Shown here: positions 1 to 8,359 of the stretch, one piece after another
How positions within the stretch are numbered: the stretch's first letter is position 1
How the letters are laid out: the number at the start of each line of letters is the position of its first letter
From: AC-38 sp033856025
Lineage (GTDB): Bacteria; Actinomycetota; Thermoleophilia; Solirubrobacterales; Solirubrobacteraceae
Reading direction: 5' to 3'
Assembly: GCA_033856025.1 (NCBI GenBank)
Contig: JAWVFQ010000001.1
Coordinates: 75,433-139,432 of the forward strand
Length of the DNA stretch: 64,000 nt
The notes under the pieces: generated by a model
What the model saw: only the letters and a program-made list of their open reading frames with translations
Databases searched by the model: none
What the model was told of the DNA's origin: nothing
Position numbers and translations under genes: made by a program

Positions 1-238
1 CCGCCAGGTTGTAGATCTCGTCGGGCTTGCACGCGCGCAGCGTGTCGACCAGCGAGCGCTGGTCGAGCAGGTCGCCCTGGTGCAGGGTGATCCGCTCGCG
101 CAGGTGCTCGATGCGCTCGAACTTCTCCGTGGACGCCCGCCGGACCATCCCGTGGACCTCGTAGCCCTTCTCCAGCAGCAGCTCGGCCAGGTAGGAGCCG
201 TCCTGGCCGGTGATCCCGGTGATCAGGGCGCTGGGCAC
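1..238 (-). CDS. gmd: GDP-mannose 4,6-dehydratase, N-terminal part (runs off left edge)
   Basis: Only the first 79 or so codons are inside the window. The translation begins MPSALITGITGQDGSYLAEL, the NAD(P)-binding glycine motif of GDP-mannose 4,6-dehydratases, and continues with a typical GMVRRAST segment and LVDTLRACKPDEIYNLA. The family converts GDP-mannose to GDP-4-keto-6-deoxymannose, the precursor of GDP-fucose, GDP-rhamnose and GDP-perosamine, in the cytoplasm. I chose the GTG at 238 because an AGGTAGG-like ribosome site lies about 8 bases upstream; an in-frame GTG at 247 is an alternative. It is transcribed away from the phosphoesterase gene that starts at 278. The assignment rests on the N-terminus only, so the catalytic residues cannot be checked. 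Confidence 0.9.
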   Translation of the reverse strand, partial: MPSALITGITGQDGSYLAELLLEKGYEVHGMVRRASTEKFERIEHLRERITLHQGDLLDQRSLVDTLRACKPDEIYNLA

Positions 239-277
239 GCTGCGCACCTACCTGGGTCGGGTCGTGTTCCCATCCTC

Positions 278-1753
278 ATGCGGCGCCGGACCTTAACGCT
301 TGCGAGCGCGGTGGCGCTGGCCGCGGTGCCCGCGTCCGCGCAGGCGGCCAGCCTCTCGCTGCGGCCCGCCATCGCCGCCGCGGGCGCGACCGTCGGGGCC
401 GAGGGGGCGGGATGGCGGCCCGGCTCCGGCGTCGTGGTCCGGCGGGCCGGCGGTGCGCGGCTGGGCGCCGCCACGGTGGGGCCGGACGGCCGTTTCGCGG
501 TCGCGCTGCGCCTGCCGCGAAACCTCGGGGTCCGGACCCATCCCGTGGTGGCCGCGGGCGGCGGCACGCGGGTGCAGAGCCGGCTTCGCGTCGTCGCGGT
601 CACGCGCGACTGGGCGCCCAAGGAGATCGCGTACGGCGGGGGCAGCCCCGTGAGGCTGGCGCTCTCGCGCACGGTCGCCTTCCCCACCGCCCCGGTCCGG
701 TTCGACGCCGCCGGCCTGAACCCCAACGACCTGGTGGCCGCGCGCCTGCGCGACGGGCCCACCGTGAGCGCCCGCGCCGACGCGCGCGGCCGGGCGAGCG
801 TCGTGCTCACCGTCCCCACCACGCGCCTGGAGGGCTCCACGCTGACCCTGCGGGCCGGGCGTACGCGGCGCGTCGAGCCGTTCTACGTCCTGCCGCCGCA
901 GACCACGGTGCCCCCGCTCCCGCCGCCGGCCCGCGCCGACCCGCTGCTCGCCGCGGCGGGCGACATCGCCTGCAACCCCAACGCCGACCGCACTGCGGAC
1001 ACCTGCCACGAGCAGCAGACCAGTGACACGATCCTGGCCGCGAGCCCTGACGCCGTGGCCCCGCTCGGCGACGTCCAGTACGAGCGCGGCTCGGCCGAGG
1101 AGCTCCCGGCCTACGACCGCACGTGGGGGCGGCTGCGCGAGCGCAGCCGGCCCGCCGTGGGCAACCACGAGTACGGCACGCCGGGCGCCGCGGCGTACTT
1201 CGCCTACTTCGGGGCGCCGGCCGGCGCGCCGGACCGCGGCTACTACTCCTACGACCTCGGCGCCTGGCACGTCGTCGTCCTGAACTCCAACTGCGGCTTC
1301 GTCCCCTGCTTCGTCGACAGCGCGCAGGAGCGCTGGCTGCGCGCCGACCTGGCCGCCCATCCCGACCCCTGCACGCTGGCCTACTGGCACCACCCGCGGT
1401 TCTCCTCGGCCCAGCGCGAGCCCGGCAACGTCACCGTCCAGCCGCTGTGGGCGGCGCTGGTCCAGGGCGGGGCCGACGTCGCGCTCACGGGCCATGTCCA
1501 CAACTACGAGCGCCTGGCGCCGCTGGACGCCGACGGCGGGGTGGACCGCGCGCAGGGCATGCGCTCCTTCGTCGTGGGGACGGGCGGGCGCAACCACCAG
1601 ACGCTGGCCATCCGCAAGCCCTACTCCGAGGCCGCCAGCATCGACACGTTCGGCGCGCTGCTGCTCACGCTCAAGCCGTCCGGCTACGACTGGCGCTTCG
1701 CCGCCGAGGCCGGCGCGCAGTTCACGGACTCCGGATCGGGCGCCTGCCGCTGA
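278..1753 (+). CDS. Secreted calcineurin-like metallophosphoesterase, copy 1
   Basis: 491 aa with an N-terminal signal peptide (MRRRT then a hydrophobic run ending near ASAQA). Residues about 25-110 form a beta-rich module with the pattern G-x-G-W-x-P-G followed by GPDGRF, as in IPT/Ig-like surface modules. The C-terminal half has the metal-binding motifs of the purple-acid-phosphatase branch of metallophosphoesterases: GD at 228-229, GD at 264-265, GNHEY at 295-299, HH at 371-372 and GHVHNY at 405-410. The family hydrolyses phosphomonoesters or diesters; the substrate is unknown. It probably acts outside the cell. The ATG at 278 is chosen over upstream in-frame starts because the signal peptide begins there. 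It is followed after 21 bases by a paralogue of identical length. Confidence 0.88.
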   Translation: MRRRTLTLASAVALAAVPASAQAASLSLRPAIAAAGATVGAEGAGWRPGSGVVVRRAGGARLGAATVGPDGRFAVALRLPRNLGVRTHPVVAAGGGTRVQSRLRVVAVTRDWAPKEIAYGGGSPVRLALSRTVAFPTAPVRFDAAGLNPNDLVAARLRDGPTVSARADARGRASVVLTVPTTRLEGSTLTLRAGRTRRVEPFYVLPPQTTVPPLPPPARADPLLAAAGDIACNPNADRTADTCHEQQTSDTILAASPDAVAPLGDVQYERGSAEELPAYDRTWGRLRERSRPAVGNHEYGTPGAAAYFAYFGAPAGAPDRGYYSYDLGAWHVVVLNSNCGFVPCFVDSAQERWLRADLAAHPDPCTLAYWHHPRFSSAQREPGNVTVQPLWAALVQGGADVALTGHVHNYERLAPLDADGGVDRAQGMRSFVVGTGGRNHQTLAIRKPYSEAASIDTFGALLLTLKPSGYDWRFAAEAGAQFTDSGSGACR

Positions 1754-1774
1754 CCCCGCGCACCTGATAGATGA

Positions 1775-3250
1775 GTGACGGTGGGACGCCGTCTCGTCAT
1801 CGCCGCACTCGCGCTGTCCGTCACCGCGGCCGCGCCGGCGCACGCCGAGCGGGTCTCGCTGCGCCCCGCGGTGGCCCCTCCCGGCGCCGTCGTGGCCGCC
1901 GAGGGCAGCGGCTGGAAGCCCGGGGCGCTCGTGCAACTGCGCCGCGCCGGCGCGCGGCCGCTGGGCGCCGTCCGCGTCGGGCCGGACGGGACCTTCGCCC
2001 GCAGCTTCCGCGTGCCGGCCCTGGCGCCGCGCGCCTACGGGTTCGCGGCGAGCGCGCCCGGCGTGTCGCTGTGGGCGCGCCTGCAGGTCGTCCGCGACTT
2101 CCGCGACTGGGCGCCGCGCGACATCGTGTTCCGCTCGCCGCGGGTGGCCGTCTCGGTCTCGCGCACCGTCGCCTTCCCGACCGCACCGGTGCTCGTCCTG
2201 TTCCGCGGCCTGCGCCGCGGGACGCTGGTCATGGCGCATCTGGCCGGCGGGCGCCCGGGCTACGGCCGTGCCGGGCCGCGGGGGCTGGCCCTCGTGCTCC
2301 TGCGGGTGCCGTATCGCCCGGTGGAGCGCTCGGCGCTGGAGCTGCGCGCCGGAGCCCTGCGCACCGTCGAGCCCTTCTACGTGCTCCCGCCCCAGACCGT
2401 CGTGCCGCCGCTGCCCCACCGGACGCGGGCCGTCCCGGTGTTGGCCGCCGCCGGCGACGTCGCCTGCCATCCCGGCGTCCGGCGCACCCTGTTCACCTGC
2501 CGCCAGGCCGACACGGCGCGCCAGCTCGACCGCCTCCAGCCCGACGTCGTGGCGATGCTGGGCGACAGCCAGTACGACCGCGGCCTGCCCGGCGAGTTCT
2601 ACGCCTACCACTGGACCTGGGGGCGCTTCCGCGCGCACACCCGGCCCGCGCCGGGCAACCACGAGTACGAGATCCCGGGCGCCTACGGCTACTACGGCTA
2701 CTTCCGCTACGCCGCCGGCTCGCCCTACCGGGGCTACTACTCCTACGACGTGGGCCGCTGGCACGTGGTGGCCCTGAACTCCAACTGCCTGTTCGTGTCC
2801 TGCGCGGCGGGCGGCCCGCAGGAGACCTGGCTGCGCGCGGACCTCGCCGCCCACCCGCGGCGCTGCACGCTGGCCTACTGGCACCACCCGCGCTGGTCCT
2901 CGTCGCTGGGCATCCAGGGCGACCCGCGCGTGGAGCCGCTGTGGCGGGCGCTGTCCGACGCGCGCGCCGACCTCGTGCTGGCCGGACATGTCCACAACTA
3001 CGAGCGCCTGGCCCCGGTCAACGCGGTGGGTGCGGTCGACCGTCGGTTCGGCATGCGCTCGTTCGTCGTGGGGACGGGCGGGCGCGGACACCAGCGGCTC
3101 GGGCCCCGCCGCCCGTTCTCCGAGCGCGCCTTCGTGGGGCGCTTCGGCGTGCTCGTGCTCTCGCTCGGGCGCCTGGGCTACTACTGGGCCTTCGCGGGCG
3201 AGCCGGGGCTGCGCGTCCTGGACCGCGGCGGCGCGGCCTGCCGCACCTGA
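1775..3250 (+). CDS. Secreted calcineurin-like metallophosphoesterase, copy 2
   Basis: 491 aa, exactly the length of the preceding gene and collinear with it throughout: signal peptide ending near APAHA, the same G-x-G-W-x-P-G module, the shared junction VEPFYVLPPQT, then GD, GDSQYDRG, GNHEYE, YWHHPRW and GHVHNYERLAP. All expected metal ligands are present, so both copies look active. It starts with GTG at 1775, 21 bases after the first copy, so the two are almost certainly cotranscribed. Its last 70 bases overlap the 3' end of the opposing epimerase gene. The pair looks like an old tandem duplication: motifs are fixed while the N-terminal modules have diverged. The substrate is unknown; location beside glycan genes suggests a cell-surface phosphorylated substrate (inference). 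Confidence 0.88.
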   Translation: MTVGRRLVIAALALSVTAAAPAHAERVSLRPAVAPPGAVVAAEGSGWKPGALVQLRRAGARPLGAVRVGPDGTFARSFRVPALAPRAYGFAASAPGVSLWARLQVVRDFRDWAPRDIVFRSPRVAVSVSRTVAFPTAPVLVLFRGLRRGTLVMAHLAGGRPGYGRAGPRGLALVLLRVPYRPVERSALELRAGALRTVEPFYVLPPQTVVPPLPHRTRAVPVLAAAGDVACHPGVRRTLFTCRQADTARQLDRLQPDVVAMLGDSQYDRGLPGEFYAYHWTWGRFRAHTRPAPGNHEYEIPGAYGYYGYFRYAAGSPYRGYYSYDVGRWHVVALNSNCLFVSCAAGGPQETWLRADLAAHPRRCTLAYWHHPRWSSSLGIQGDPRVEPLWRALSDARADLVLAGHVHNYERLAPVNAVGAVDRRFGMRSFVVGTGGRGHQRLGPRRPFSERAFVGRFGVLVLSLGRLGYYWAFAGEPGLRVLDRGGAACRT

Positions 3251-4212
3251 GGCGCGCCGTCCAGCCGGGCGCGCAGCCAGTCCACGGTCTGGGCGATGCC
3301 CTCCTCGACGTCGATCTTGGCCCGCCAGCCCAGCAGCCGGTGGGCCTTCTCGACCGACGGCCAGCGCCGCTGCACGTCGACCTCGAACGACTCGCGGTGC
3401 GAGAGCTCGAACTGCGCCGGGTCGTTGCCGCACGCCTGCCAGACGATGCGGGCGATCTCGGCCACGGTGAGCTCGCGGTCGGCCGAGATGTTGAAGTCCT
3501 CGTTGAGCGCCGCCGGCGAGCGCATGGCGGTGACGATGCCCTCGGCGATGTCGTCGACGTGCGTCAGCGTGCGGGTCTGCTCGCCCGAGCCGAAGATCTC
3601 CAGCGGCCGGGCGCCCGTGAGCGACTTGCGGATCAGGTCGGGGACCGCGTGCGCGATCCCCGGCTCGTCGTCGGGCATCTCGCCGGGACCGTAGGCGTTG
3701 AAGGGACGGCAGATCGTGTAGGGCAGCCCGTGCTCGTCGTGGGCGGCGCGGCAGTAGACCTCGCCGGTCAGCTTGGAGAAGCCGTAGGCCGAGTGGGGGA
3801 CCGGGCACTGCTCCAGGTACTCCTCGGGCGTGGGGAAGAGCTCGGCGCGCTCGAAGACCATCGAGCTGGACACGTAGACGAACCGCGCCACCGCCCGGTC
3901 CAGGGCGGCCCGGACCACGCTGTTGTAGAGCGCGTTGTTGACCTCGGTCAGCGTGTGGGGCAGCTTGTGGAAGTTGGCGATCCCGCCCACGATCGCCGCC
4001 AGGTGGATGACGTGGTCGCAGCCGGCCATGGCGCTGCGCGCCTCGTTGAGGTCGCGCAGGTCGCCGGTGTGGACCTCGCAGCCCTCGCGCATCCACTGGG
4101 GCGCGGGGCGCGCGTCGGACACCCGCACCTCGAAGTCGGCGTCGGCCAGCAGGCGGCTGACGACGGCGGCGCCGATCGTGCCCGCACCCCCGGTGACCAG
4201 GACTCGGCTCAT
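3181..4212 (-). CDS. NAD-dependent nucleotide-sugar epimerase/dehydratase (extended SDR)
   Basis: 343 aa extended short-chain dehydrogenase. The N-terminus MSRVLVTGGAGTIGAAVVSR carries the GxxGxxG NAD-binding motif; the catalytic pair YGFSK is at 143-147 and the upstream Ser is in VSSSMVF at 115-120. This family acts on UDP-, GDP- or dTDP-sugars; specificity cannot be read here. NAFNAYGPGE-like and HVDDIAEG segments are typical of the sugar-nucleotide branch. The final 25 or so residues, rich in Ala, Pro, Ser and Arg, are encoded antisense to the phosphoesterase gene and look like a read-through tail rather than a domain. ATG at 4212; a divergent GalE-like gene starts 35 bases away. Confidence 0.85.
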   Translation of the reverse strand: MSRVLVTGGAGTIGAAVVSRLLADADFEVRVSDARPAPQWMREGCEVHTGDLRDLNEARSAMAGCDHVIHLAAIVGGIANFHKLPHTLTEVNNALYNSVVRAALDRAVARFVYVSSSMVFERAELFPTPEEYLEQCPVPHSAYGFSKLTGEVYCRAAHDEHGLPYTICRPFNAYGPGEMPDDEPGIAHAVPDLIRKSLTGARPLEIFGSGEQTRTLTHVDDIAEGIVTAMRSPAALNEDFNISADRELTVAEIARIVWQACGNDPAQFELSHRESFEVDVQRRWPSVEKAHRLLGWRAKIDVEEGIAQTVDWLRARLDGAPQVRQAAPPRSRTRSPGSPAKAQ

Positions 4213-4246
4213 GGGCGGGGCAGGTTAGCCACTAGTGTTTCGCCGC

Positions 4247-5173
4247 ATGCCAACGGCGGTCGTCACGGGCGGCGCGGGGTTCATCGGGTCCCACGTCGCC
4301 GGGAAGCTGCTGGCCGCCGGGACGCAGGTGGTGGCCGTCGACGACCTCTCGACCGGCAAGCGCGAGAACGTCCCGGCGGGCGCCGTCGAGCTCGTGGAGG
4401 CCGACGTCCGCGACGCCGAGGCCATGCGCGGCCTGCTGGAACGGGTCCGCCCGGATGCCGTCTACCACCTGGCCGCCCAGATCAGCGTGACCCGTTCGGT
4501 CGCCGACGTGGAGTACGACGCCGACGTCAACGTGCGCGGGACGGCCACGACGCTCGAGGCGGCGCGCCGGGCGCAGACCCCGCGCTTCGTCTACATCTCC
4601 ACCGGCGGCGCGCTGTACGGCGACGCGGACGTGGTCCCCACGCCGGAGGACTCGGCCATCGAGCCGCTGGCCCCCTACGGCCTGAGCAAGTGGGTGGGCG
4701 AGCGCTACTGCGACCTGTACCGCGGCCTGCACGGGATGTCCACGCTGACGCTGCGCCTGGCCAACATCTACGGCCCCCGCCAGGATCCCCACGGCGAGGC
4801 GGGCGTGGTGGCGATCTTCTGCCAGCGCCTGCACGCGGGAGAGCGCCCCACCGTGTTCGGCGACGGGCGCCAGACGCGCGACTACACGTACGCGGGCGAC
4901 GTGGCCGACGCCGTCCTGGCCGCGGGCGGCTCCGACGTCACCGGCGCCTTGAACATCGGGACCGGTCGCGAGTCCACCGTCCTGGACCTGGTGGACAACC
5001 TGCGCGAGCTGTCCGGCCGCGAGGACTTCCAGCCCGAGCTCGCCCCGGCGCGCCCCGGGGAGGCCAGGCAGAGCTGCCTGGACCCCTCCGCCGCGCGCCA
5101 GGCGCTGGGCTGGGAGGCCACCACGAGCCTGCGCGACGGGCTCGGGGAGACGCTGGAGAGCTTCGCCCCGTAG
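4247..5173 (+). CDS. UDP-glucose 4-epimerase-like NAD-dependent epimerase
   Basis: 308 aa extended SDR. MPTAVVTGGAGFIGSHVAGK carries the Rossmann glycine motif, the DDLSTGKREN segment is typical of GalE-type UDP-sugar epimerases, and the catalytic pair YGLSK is at 144-148 with ISTGGALYG supplying the Ser/Thr. NIYGPRQDP and DYTYAGDVA are also diagnostic of this branch. It probably interconverts UDP-glucose and UDP-galactose, or their N-acetyl or uronic derivatives, to feed the glycan locus. The ATG at 4247 gives the cleanest N-terminus; an in-frame GTG at 4235 would add four residues. It is divergent from the epimerase at 3181-4212 and is followed by a secreted-protein gene 70 bases on. Confidence 0.87.
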   Translation: MPTAVVTGGAGFIGSHVAGKLLAAGTQVVAVDDLSTGKRENVPAGAVELVEADVRDAEAMRGLLERVRPDAVYHLAAQISVTRSVADVEYDADVNVRGTATTLEAARRAQTPRFVYISTGGALYGDADVVPTPEDSAIEPLAPYGLSKWVGERYCDLYRGLHGMSTLTLRLANIYGPRQDPHGEAGVVAIFCQRLHAGERPTVFGDGRQTRDYTYAGDVADAVLAAGGSDVTGALNIGTGRESTVLDLVDNLRELSGREDFQPELAPARPGEARQSCLDPSAARQALGWEATTSLRDGLGETLESFAP

Positions 5174-5243
5174 CTGTCCCGCGCCGCCGGCCTGGACGCA
5201 TGTCGTATCGGCACGCGGACTGGAAACTGGTTAGGTAGCCCTG

Positions 5244-6455
5244 ATGCGTCCGCGCCTTGCCGCGATCGTCCTGGCCCTCGCCGCCCTGGCCGTCCTGCCG
5301 GCGACCGCCGCGGCCAACGATCCCCCGTCGTGCTCGAGCAAGACGCTCACGATGAACGCCGGAGACCAGCCCCTCGCGCTGCACGGGGAGTGCACGGACG
5401 ACGGCCCGCTGCCCCTCACCTACTCCATCGTCTCCGGCGTCACCCACGGGTCGCTCGTGGGCACGCCGGACGGCAACGCGACGTACACGCCGAACGTCGG
5501 CTTCGCCGGGACCGACCAGCTCACGTATCGCGCCACCGACGGCGCCGGGCTCTTCACGGATGCGACCACGACCATCGTGGTCAACCCCGCGCCGGCCTCT
5601 GGGCTGCCGCCCAGCTGTCCCGCCGACGCCAAGGTCTTCGTGGTCGCCGGTGGCAGCGTCCAACTGGTGGGCAACTGCTCGGACCCGGATGGCGACCCGA
5701 TCGCGAGCTGCAGCCTGGTCTTCGACGCCACCCTCCAGCTCAACGGCGGCTCGCTGATCCCCAACGGCATCTGCCAGGCGGTCTTCACTCCGGCCGCGTC
5801 CACCACCACGGCGTCATTCCGCTACGTGGCCACCGACAGCCGCAATCAGACGAGCGTCCCGCGCACCGTCACGATCACGGTGATCCCCGACGCGCCCGGG
5901 CCGTCGTCGGTCTCGACGGGGACGACGACCACGGACGCCGACCCGTTCAATGCCGCGGTGCAGACGAGCAGCGCCCAGCCGGTCGTCATCGGCGAGCGCG
6001 GTACGAGCGTCCCACCCAGCGACGGGTTCTCGCTGCTGAGCACCGAGTGGAACATCCAGGCGCCGGCGCAGACCGCGGCCGACCCGCTGCGCCTCACCTT
6101 CCTGGTCGACCACACCCAGCTTCCGCTCTCGGGCCGGGTCGAGGTGTTCCGTGACCTGGCGACGAACCCCGACCCGATCGGCGCCTGCACGGGGCCGGCG
6201 GGCCAGGCGTCGCCGGACCCGTGCGTCGTCAGCCGCGACACGGTCAACGCCGAGGGCGACGTGGCGATCGTGGTCCTTTCCTCCCACGCCAGCCAGTGGA
6301 ACCTCGGCGTCGCCACGGTCGTCATGCCCACCGACAAGGCGCAGTGCAAGGGCGACGGGTGGAAGGCGTTCCACGACGGGACCAAGCGCTTCCGCAACCA
6401 GGGCGACTGCGTCAGCTACGTCGCCACGCGCGGGAAGAACGGCCCCGCCCGGTAG
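5244..6455 (+). CDS. Secreted protein with Ig/cadherin-like repeats and a conserved Cys-rich tail
   Basis: 403 aa. A signal peptide (residues 1-26, ending ATAAAN) precedes two Ig-like beta repeats. The first, about 30-118, contains YTPNVGFAGTDQLTYRATDG, the hallmark of Big/cadherin-like tandem repeats; the second, about 122-214, contains DPDGDP and FRYVATDSRNQ. Residues about 215-355 have no recognisable family. The C-terminus (about 360-403) is the CKGDGWK...NQGDCVSYVAT motif, seen as a terminal tag on many secreted actinobacterial proteins. It has no enzymatic motif and is probably a surface or extracellular structural protein. Its TAG stop directly abuts the stop of the convergent dehydrogenase gene. 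An AT-richer TTAGGTAG lies just before the ATG and may be its -10. Confidence 0.75.
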   Translation: MRPRLAAIVLALAALAVLPATAAANDPPSCSSKTLTMNAGDQPLALHGECTDDGPLPLTYSIVSGVTHGSLVGTPDGNATYTPNVGFAGTDQLTYRATDGAGLFTDATTTIVVNPAPASGLPPSCPADAKVFVVAGGSVQLVGNCSDPDGDPIASCSLVFDATLQLNGGSLIPNGICQAVFTPAASTTTASFRYVATDSRNQTSVPRTVTITVIPDAPGPSSVSTGTTTTDADPFNAAVQTSSAQPVVIGERGTSVPPSDGFSLLSTEWNIQAPAQTAADPLRLTFLVDHTQLPLSGRVEVFRDLATNPDPIGACTGPAGQASPDPCVVSRDTVNAEGDVAIVVLSSHASQWNLGVATVVMPTDKAQCKGDGWKAFHDGTKRFRNQGDCVSYVATRGKNGPAR

Positions 6456-7727
6456 CTAGGGCGCGGCCGGGTCGGCGGCGACCAGCGCCGCCACCTCGGC
6501 GACGTAGGCGAAGACCTGGGAGGACCCGAAGATGTTCCACGGGTCGATGACCAGGCAGTCGTCCCCGGCCAGCTCGCGGATCTCGCGCAGCGGCTCGGGG
6601 CCGTCGAAGGCGGAGTGGTTGGTGGCCACGACGACGGCCTCGGCGTCGCGCACGGCGTCCTCGAAGGACTGGGTCGGGGTGGGGACGACGGGGTCGTGGA
6701 TGGCCACGTCGGCCAGCTCGCGCTCGAGCAAGCGGATCAGCTTGTGGGCCAGGGAGTCGCGCTCGTCGTCGGTGTCGCGCTTGAAGGCCAGGCCCAGCAC
6801 CGCGACCTTGCGGCCCGACAGCCCCTCCAGCCGGCGCTTGGCGCCCTCGACCAGGAACAGCGGGACCGACTCGTTGACGCGCGAGACGGCCAGGAGCATG
6901 CCCGGGGCGGCGCTGCGCTCCTCGGAGAAGGTGAAGTCCTTGCGCAGGCAGGTCCCGGCGGTCAGGCCGGGCTGGGCGATGCCCCCGCGCGGGTAGTCGC
7001 GGTTGATCAGGTCGATCACGTCGAAGACGTTGGCGCCGTGCTGCTCGCAGTCCATCATCAGCAGGTTGGGCAGCGCGAAGTGCGTGTAGCGGATGATGTT
7101 CGTCCAGATCTTCGCCAGCTCGGCCTGTGTCGGCGTGGTCTGCACGATCGGCGCGTCGAAGACCGAGAAGAGCTTGGCCACCTCGTCTCCCGAGCGCTCG
7201 CCCACGCCGCCCACGATGCAGGGCAGCGTGTCGATCTCCTCCAGGAAGCGCCCGGCGGCGATTCGCTCCGGCGCGTGGGCGACGAACATGTCGGTGCCCA
7301 CGTCGAAGCCGCGCTGCTTGGCCAGGTACCCCGCCACGAACTCGGTGGTCCCCGGCGCGATCGTGGACCGCAGGACCAGCGCGTGCCCCGGGCGGAGCAC
7401 GGGGAGCAGGTCGTCCAGCGCGGAGCGGATGTCGCGCATGTCGATCTCGATGTGCGAGAAGGACGGCGTGCCCAGCGTGATGACGATCTGCTCGGCCCCG
7501 GCCGCGTCGGGCACCGCGTCGGTCAGCGTGAGGCGGCCCGAGGCCTGGACGCGCTCGAGCAGCTCCTGCGCGCCGGTCTCCTCGAACGGCATGCGCCCGC
7601 TCCCCACCGCGGCGAGGCGGTCGGGGTCCTTGTCGACGCCGATGACGGTCAGCCCCCGATCGGCGAAGCACAGCGCCAGCGGAAGGCCCACGCGCCCGAG
7701 GCCGATGACCGATACGTCCGCGGACAT
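6456..7727 (-). CDS. Nucleotide-sugar dehydrogenase (UDP-glucose/UDP-ManNAc dehydrogenase family)
   Basis: 423 aa. The order of domains is that of the UDP-sugar dehydrogenase family: N-terminal NAD domain VSVIGLGRVGLPLA at 5-18, central dimer domain, catalytic Cys260 in GLTAGTCLRKDF with Lys206, and a C-terminal UDP-binding domain with GLAFKRDTDDERDS. Four-electron oxidation of a UDP-hexose (C6-OH to carboxylate) is the expected reaction; the HAPERIAAG segment is closer to WecC-type UDP-ManNAc dehydrogenases, but UDP-glucose is possible. I start at ATG 7727 rather than GTG 7748 because a TAGCCT -10 box (7736-7741) lies inside the longer reading. It supplies uronic acid to the surrounding glycan genes (inference). 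Confidence 0.88.
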   Translation of the reverse strand: MSADVSVIGLGRVGLPLALCFADRGLTVIGVDKDPDRLAAVGSGRMPFEETGAQELLERVQASGRLTLTDAVPDAAGAEQIVITLGTPSFSHIEIDMRDIRSALDDLLPVLRPGHALVLRSTIAPGTTEFVAGYLAKQRGFDVGTDMFVAHAPERIAAGRFLEEIDTLPCIVGGVGERSGDEVAKLFSVFDAPIVQTTPTQAELAKIWTNIIRYTHFALPNLLMMDCEQHGANVFDVIDLINRDYPRGGIAQPGLTAGTCLRKDFTFSEERSAAPGMLLAVSRVNESVPLFLVEGAKRRLEGLSGRKVAVLGLAFKRDTDDERDSLAHKLIRLLERELADVAIHDPVVPTPTQSFEDAVRDAEAVVVATNHSAFDGPEPLREIRELAGDDCLVIDPWNIFGSSQVFAYVAEVAALVAADPAAP

Positions 7728-7735
7728 GGGCTGGG

Positions 7736-7741
7736 AGGCTA
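7736..7741 (-). promoter_or_regulatory. -10 box of the nucleotide-sugar dehydrogenase gene
   Basis: TAGCCT on the minus strand, preceded by GC, ends 8 bases before the ATG at 7727. It matches the actinobacterial TANNNT -10 pattern and would put the transcript start at or within a few bases of the start codon. No Shine-Dalgarno sequence is needed in this arrangement. Confidence 0.5.
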
Positions 7742-7790
7742 GCGACACGCTTTCACTAACGGCCGGGCGGGCGAATCGTTTCGCGAGCGC

Positions 7791-8108
7791 TCAACGCAGG
7801 TCGAGCACCAGCGCGAGCGCCTCGTCGACCTCGCCCTGCTCCTGAGGCGACAATCGGCCCGCGAACTCGCCCAGTGCCCGGACGTCCACGGTGCGCAGCT
7901 GCTCCACGAGGACGCGCGTTCGGCCCCGGTCGAGCTCGATCTCCGGCCGGAACGTCGCGGGCGCCGCGCTGCGCGACGTCGGAGCCACGATCGCGGTCGA
8001 GAAGGGCAGCAGCGCGTCGGCCTGGAGCAGCACCCCGTAGCGCACCCCCTTCTGCTCGCGTCCGCGCTGACCGGCGGCCCGGAGCCGGTACACGTCGCCG
8101 CGGGTCAC
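7791..8108 (-). CDS. mazF: MazF/PemK-type endoribonuclease toxin
   Basis: 105 aa. Sequence features of the MazF fold are plain: TRGDVYRL at the N-terminus, EQKGVRYGVLLQAD, STAIVAPTS, and VLVEQLRTVDVRALGE followed by GRLS and an ALALVLDLR end. MazF toxins are sequence-specific mRNA interferases that stop translation when the antitoxin is degraded. The start is GTG at 8108, whose GTGA overlaps the antitoxin stop; longer in-frame openings upstream run antisense to nothing recognisable and lack the family's N-terminus. The pair is embedded in the glycan locus between the sugar dehydrogenase and a glycosyltransferase. Expression should be tied to the upstream antitoxin and its operator. Confidence 0.9.
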   Translation of the reverse strand: MTRGDVYRLRAAGQRGREQKGVRYGVLLQADALLPFSTAIVAPTSRSAAPATFRPEIELDRGRTRVLVEQLRTVDVRALGEFAGRLSPQEQGEVDEALALVLDLR

Positions 8109-8353
8109 TCGGGCCAGTCGGCCGTCAGCGGCTCCATGTCGGCCATTACCGCACGGCGCTCTTGCGTATCCGCCGGGTCGGCGGCAAGTCGTCGCACTTC
8201 CGCCTCGAGCGCGGCACGTTGCGTGCGCCGGCCGGCGTACTCCATGAGCGCGGCGCGCACGGCCTCGGACTCGTTGCGGCCCTCGCGCATGAGCAGCCGC
8301 AGCGCGCGCTCGGACGCGGGGTCCAGGCGGGCACGGACGACACGGGAAGCCAT
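8105..8353 (-). CDS. Ribbon-helix-helix antitoxin of the MazF pair
   Basis: 82 aa. MASRVVRARLDPASERALRL is a ribbon-helix-helix DNA-binding N-terminus, followed by REGRNESEAVRAALMEYA, the classic second helix of CopG/MazE-like antitoxins. The C-terminal half is acidic and Ala/Arg-rich and would wrap the toxin. It is first in the operon and its TGA overlaps the toxin's GTG, so translation is coupled. A TACGGT -10 lies 6 bases before the ATG, giving an essentially leaderless mRNA. A perfect inverted repeat next to that -10 is the likely autoregulatory site. Confidence 0.87.
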   Translation of the reverse strand: MASRVVRARLDPASERALRLLMREGRNESEAVRAALMEYAGRRTQRAALEAEVRRLAADPADTQERRAVMADMEPLTADWPE

Positions 8354-8359
8354 CGCCCG

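Noticed and set aside
293..4096. A 1267-codon open frame on the minus strand
   Set aside because: It is antisense to both phosphoesterases and out of frame with the epimerase; composition is low-complexity and there is no domain.
1771..5238. A 1155-codon open frame on the plus strand overlapping phosphoesterase 2 and two epimerases
   Set aside because: It is offset by one base from real genes that have full motifs; its translation is Arg/Gly/Pro-rich without any family.
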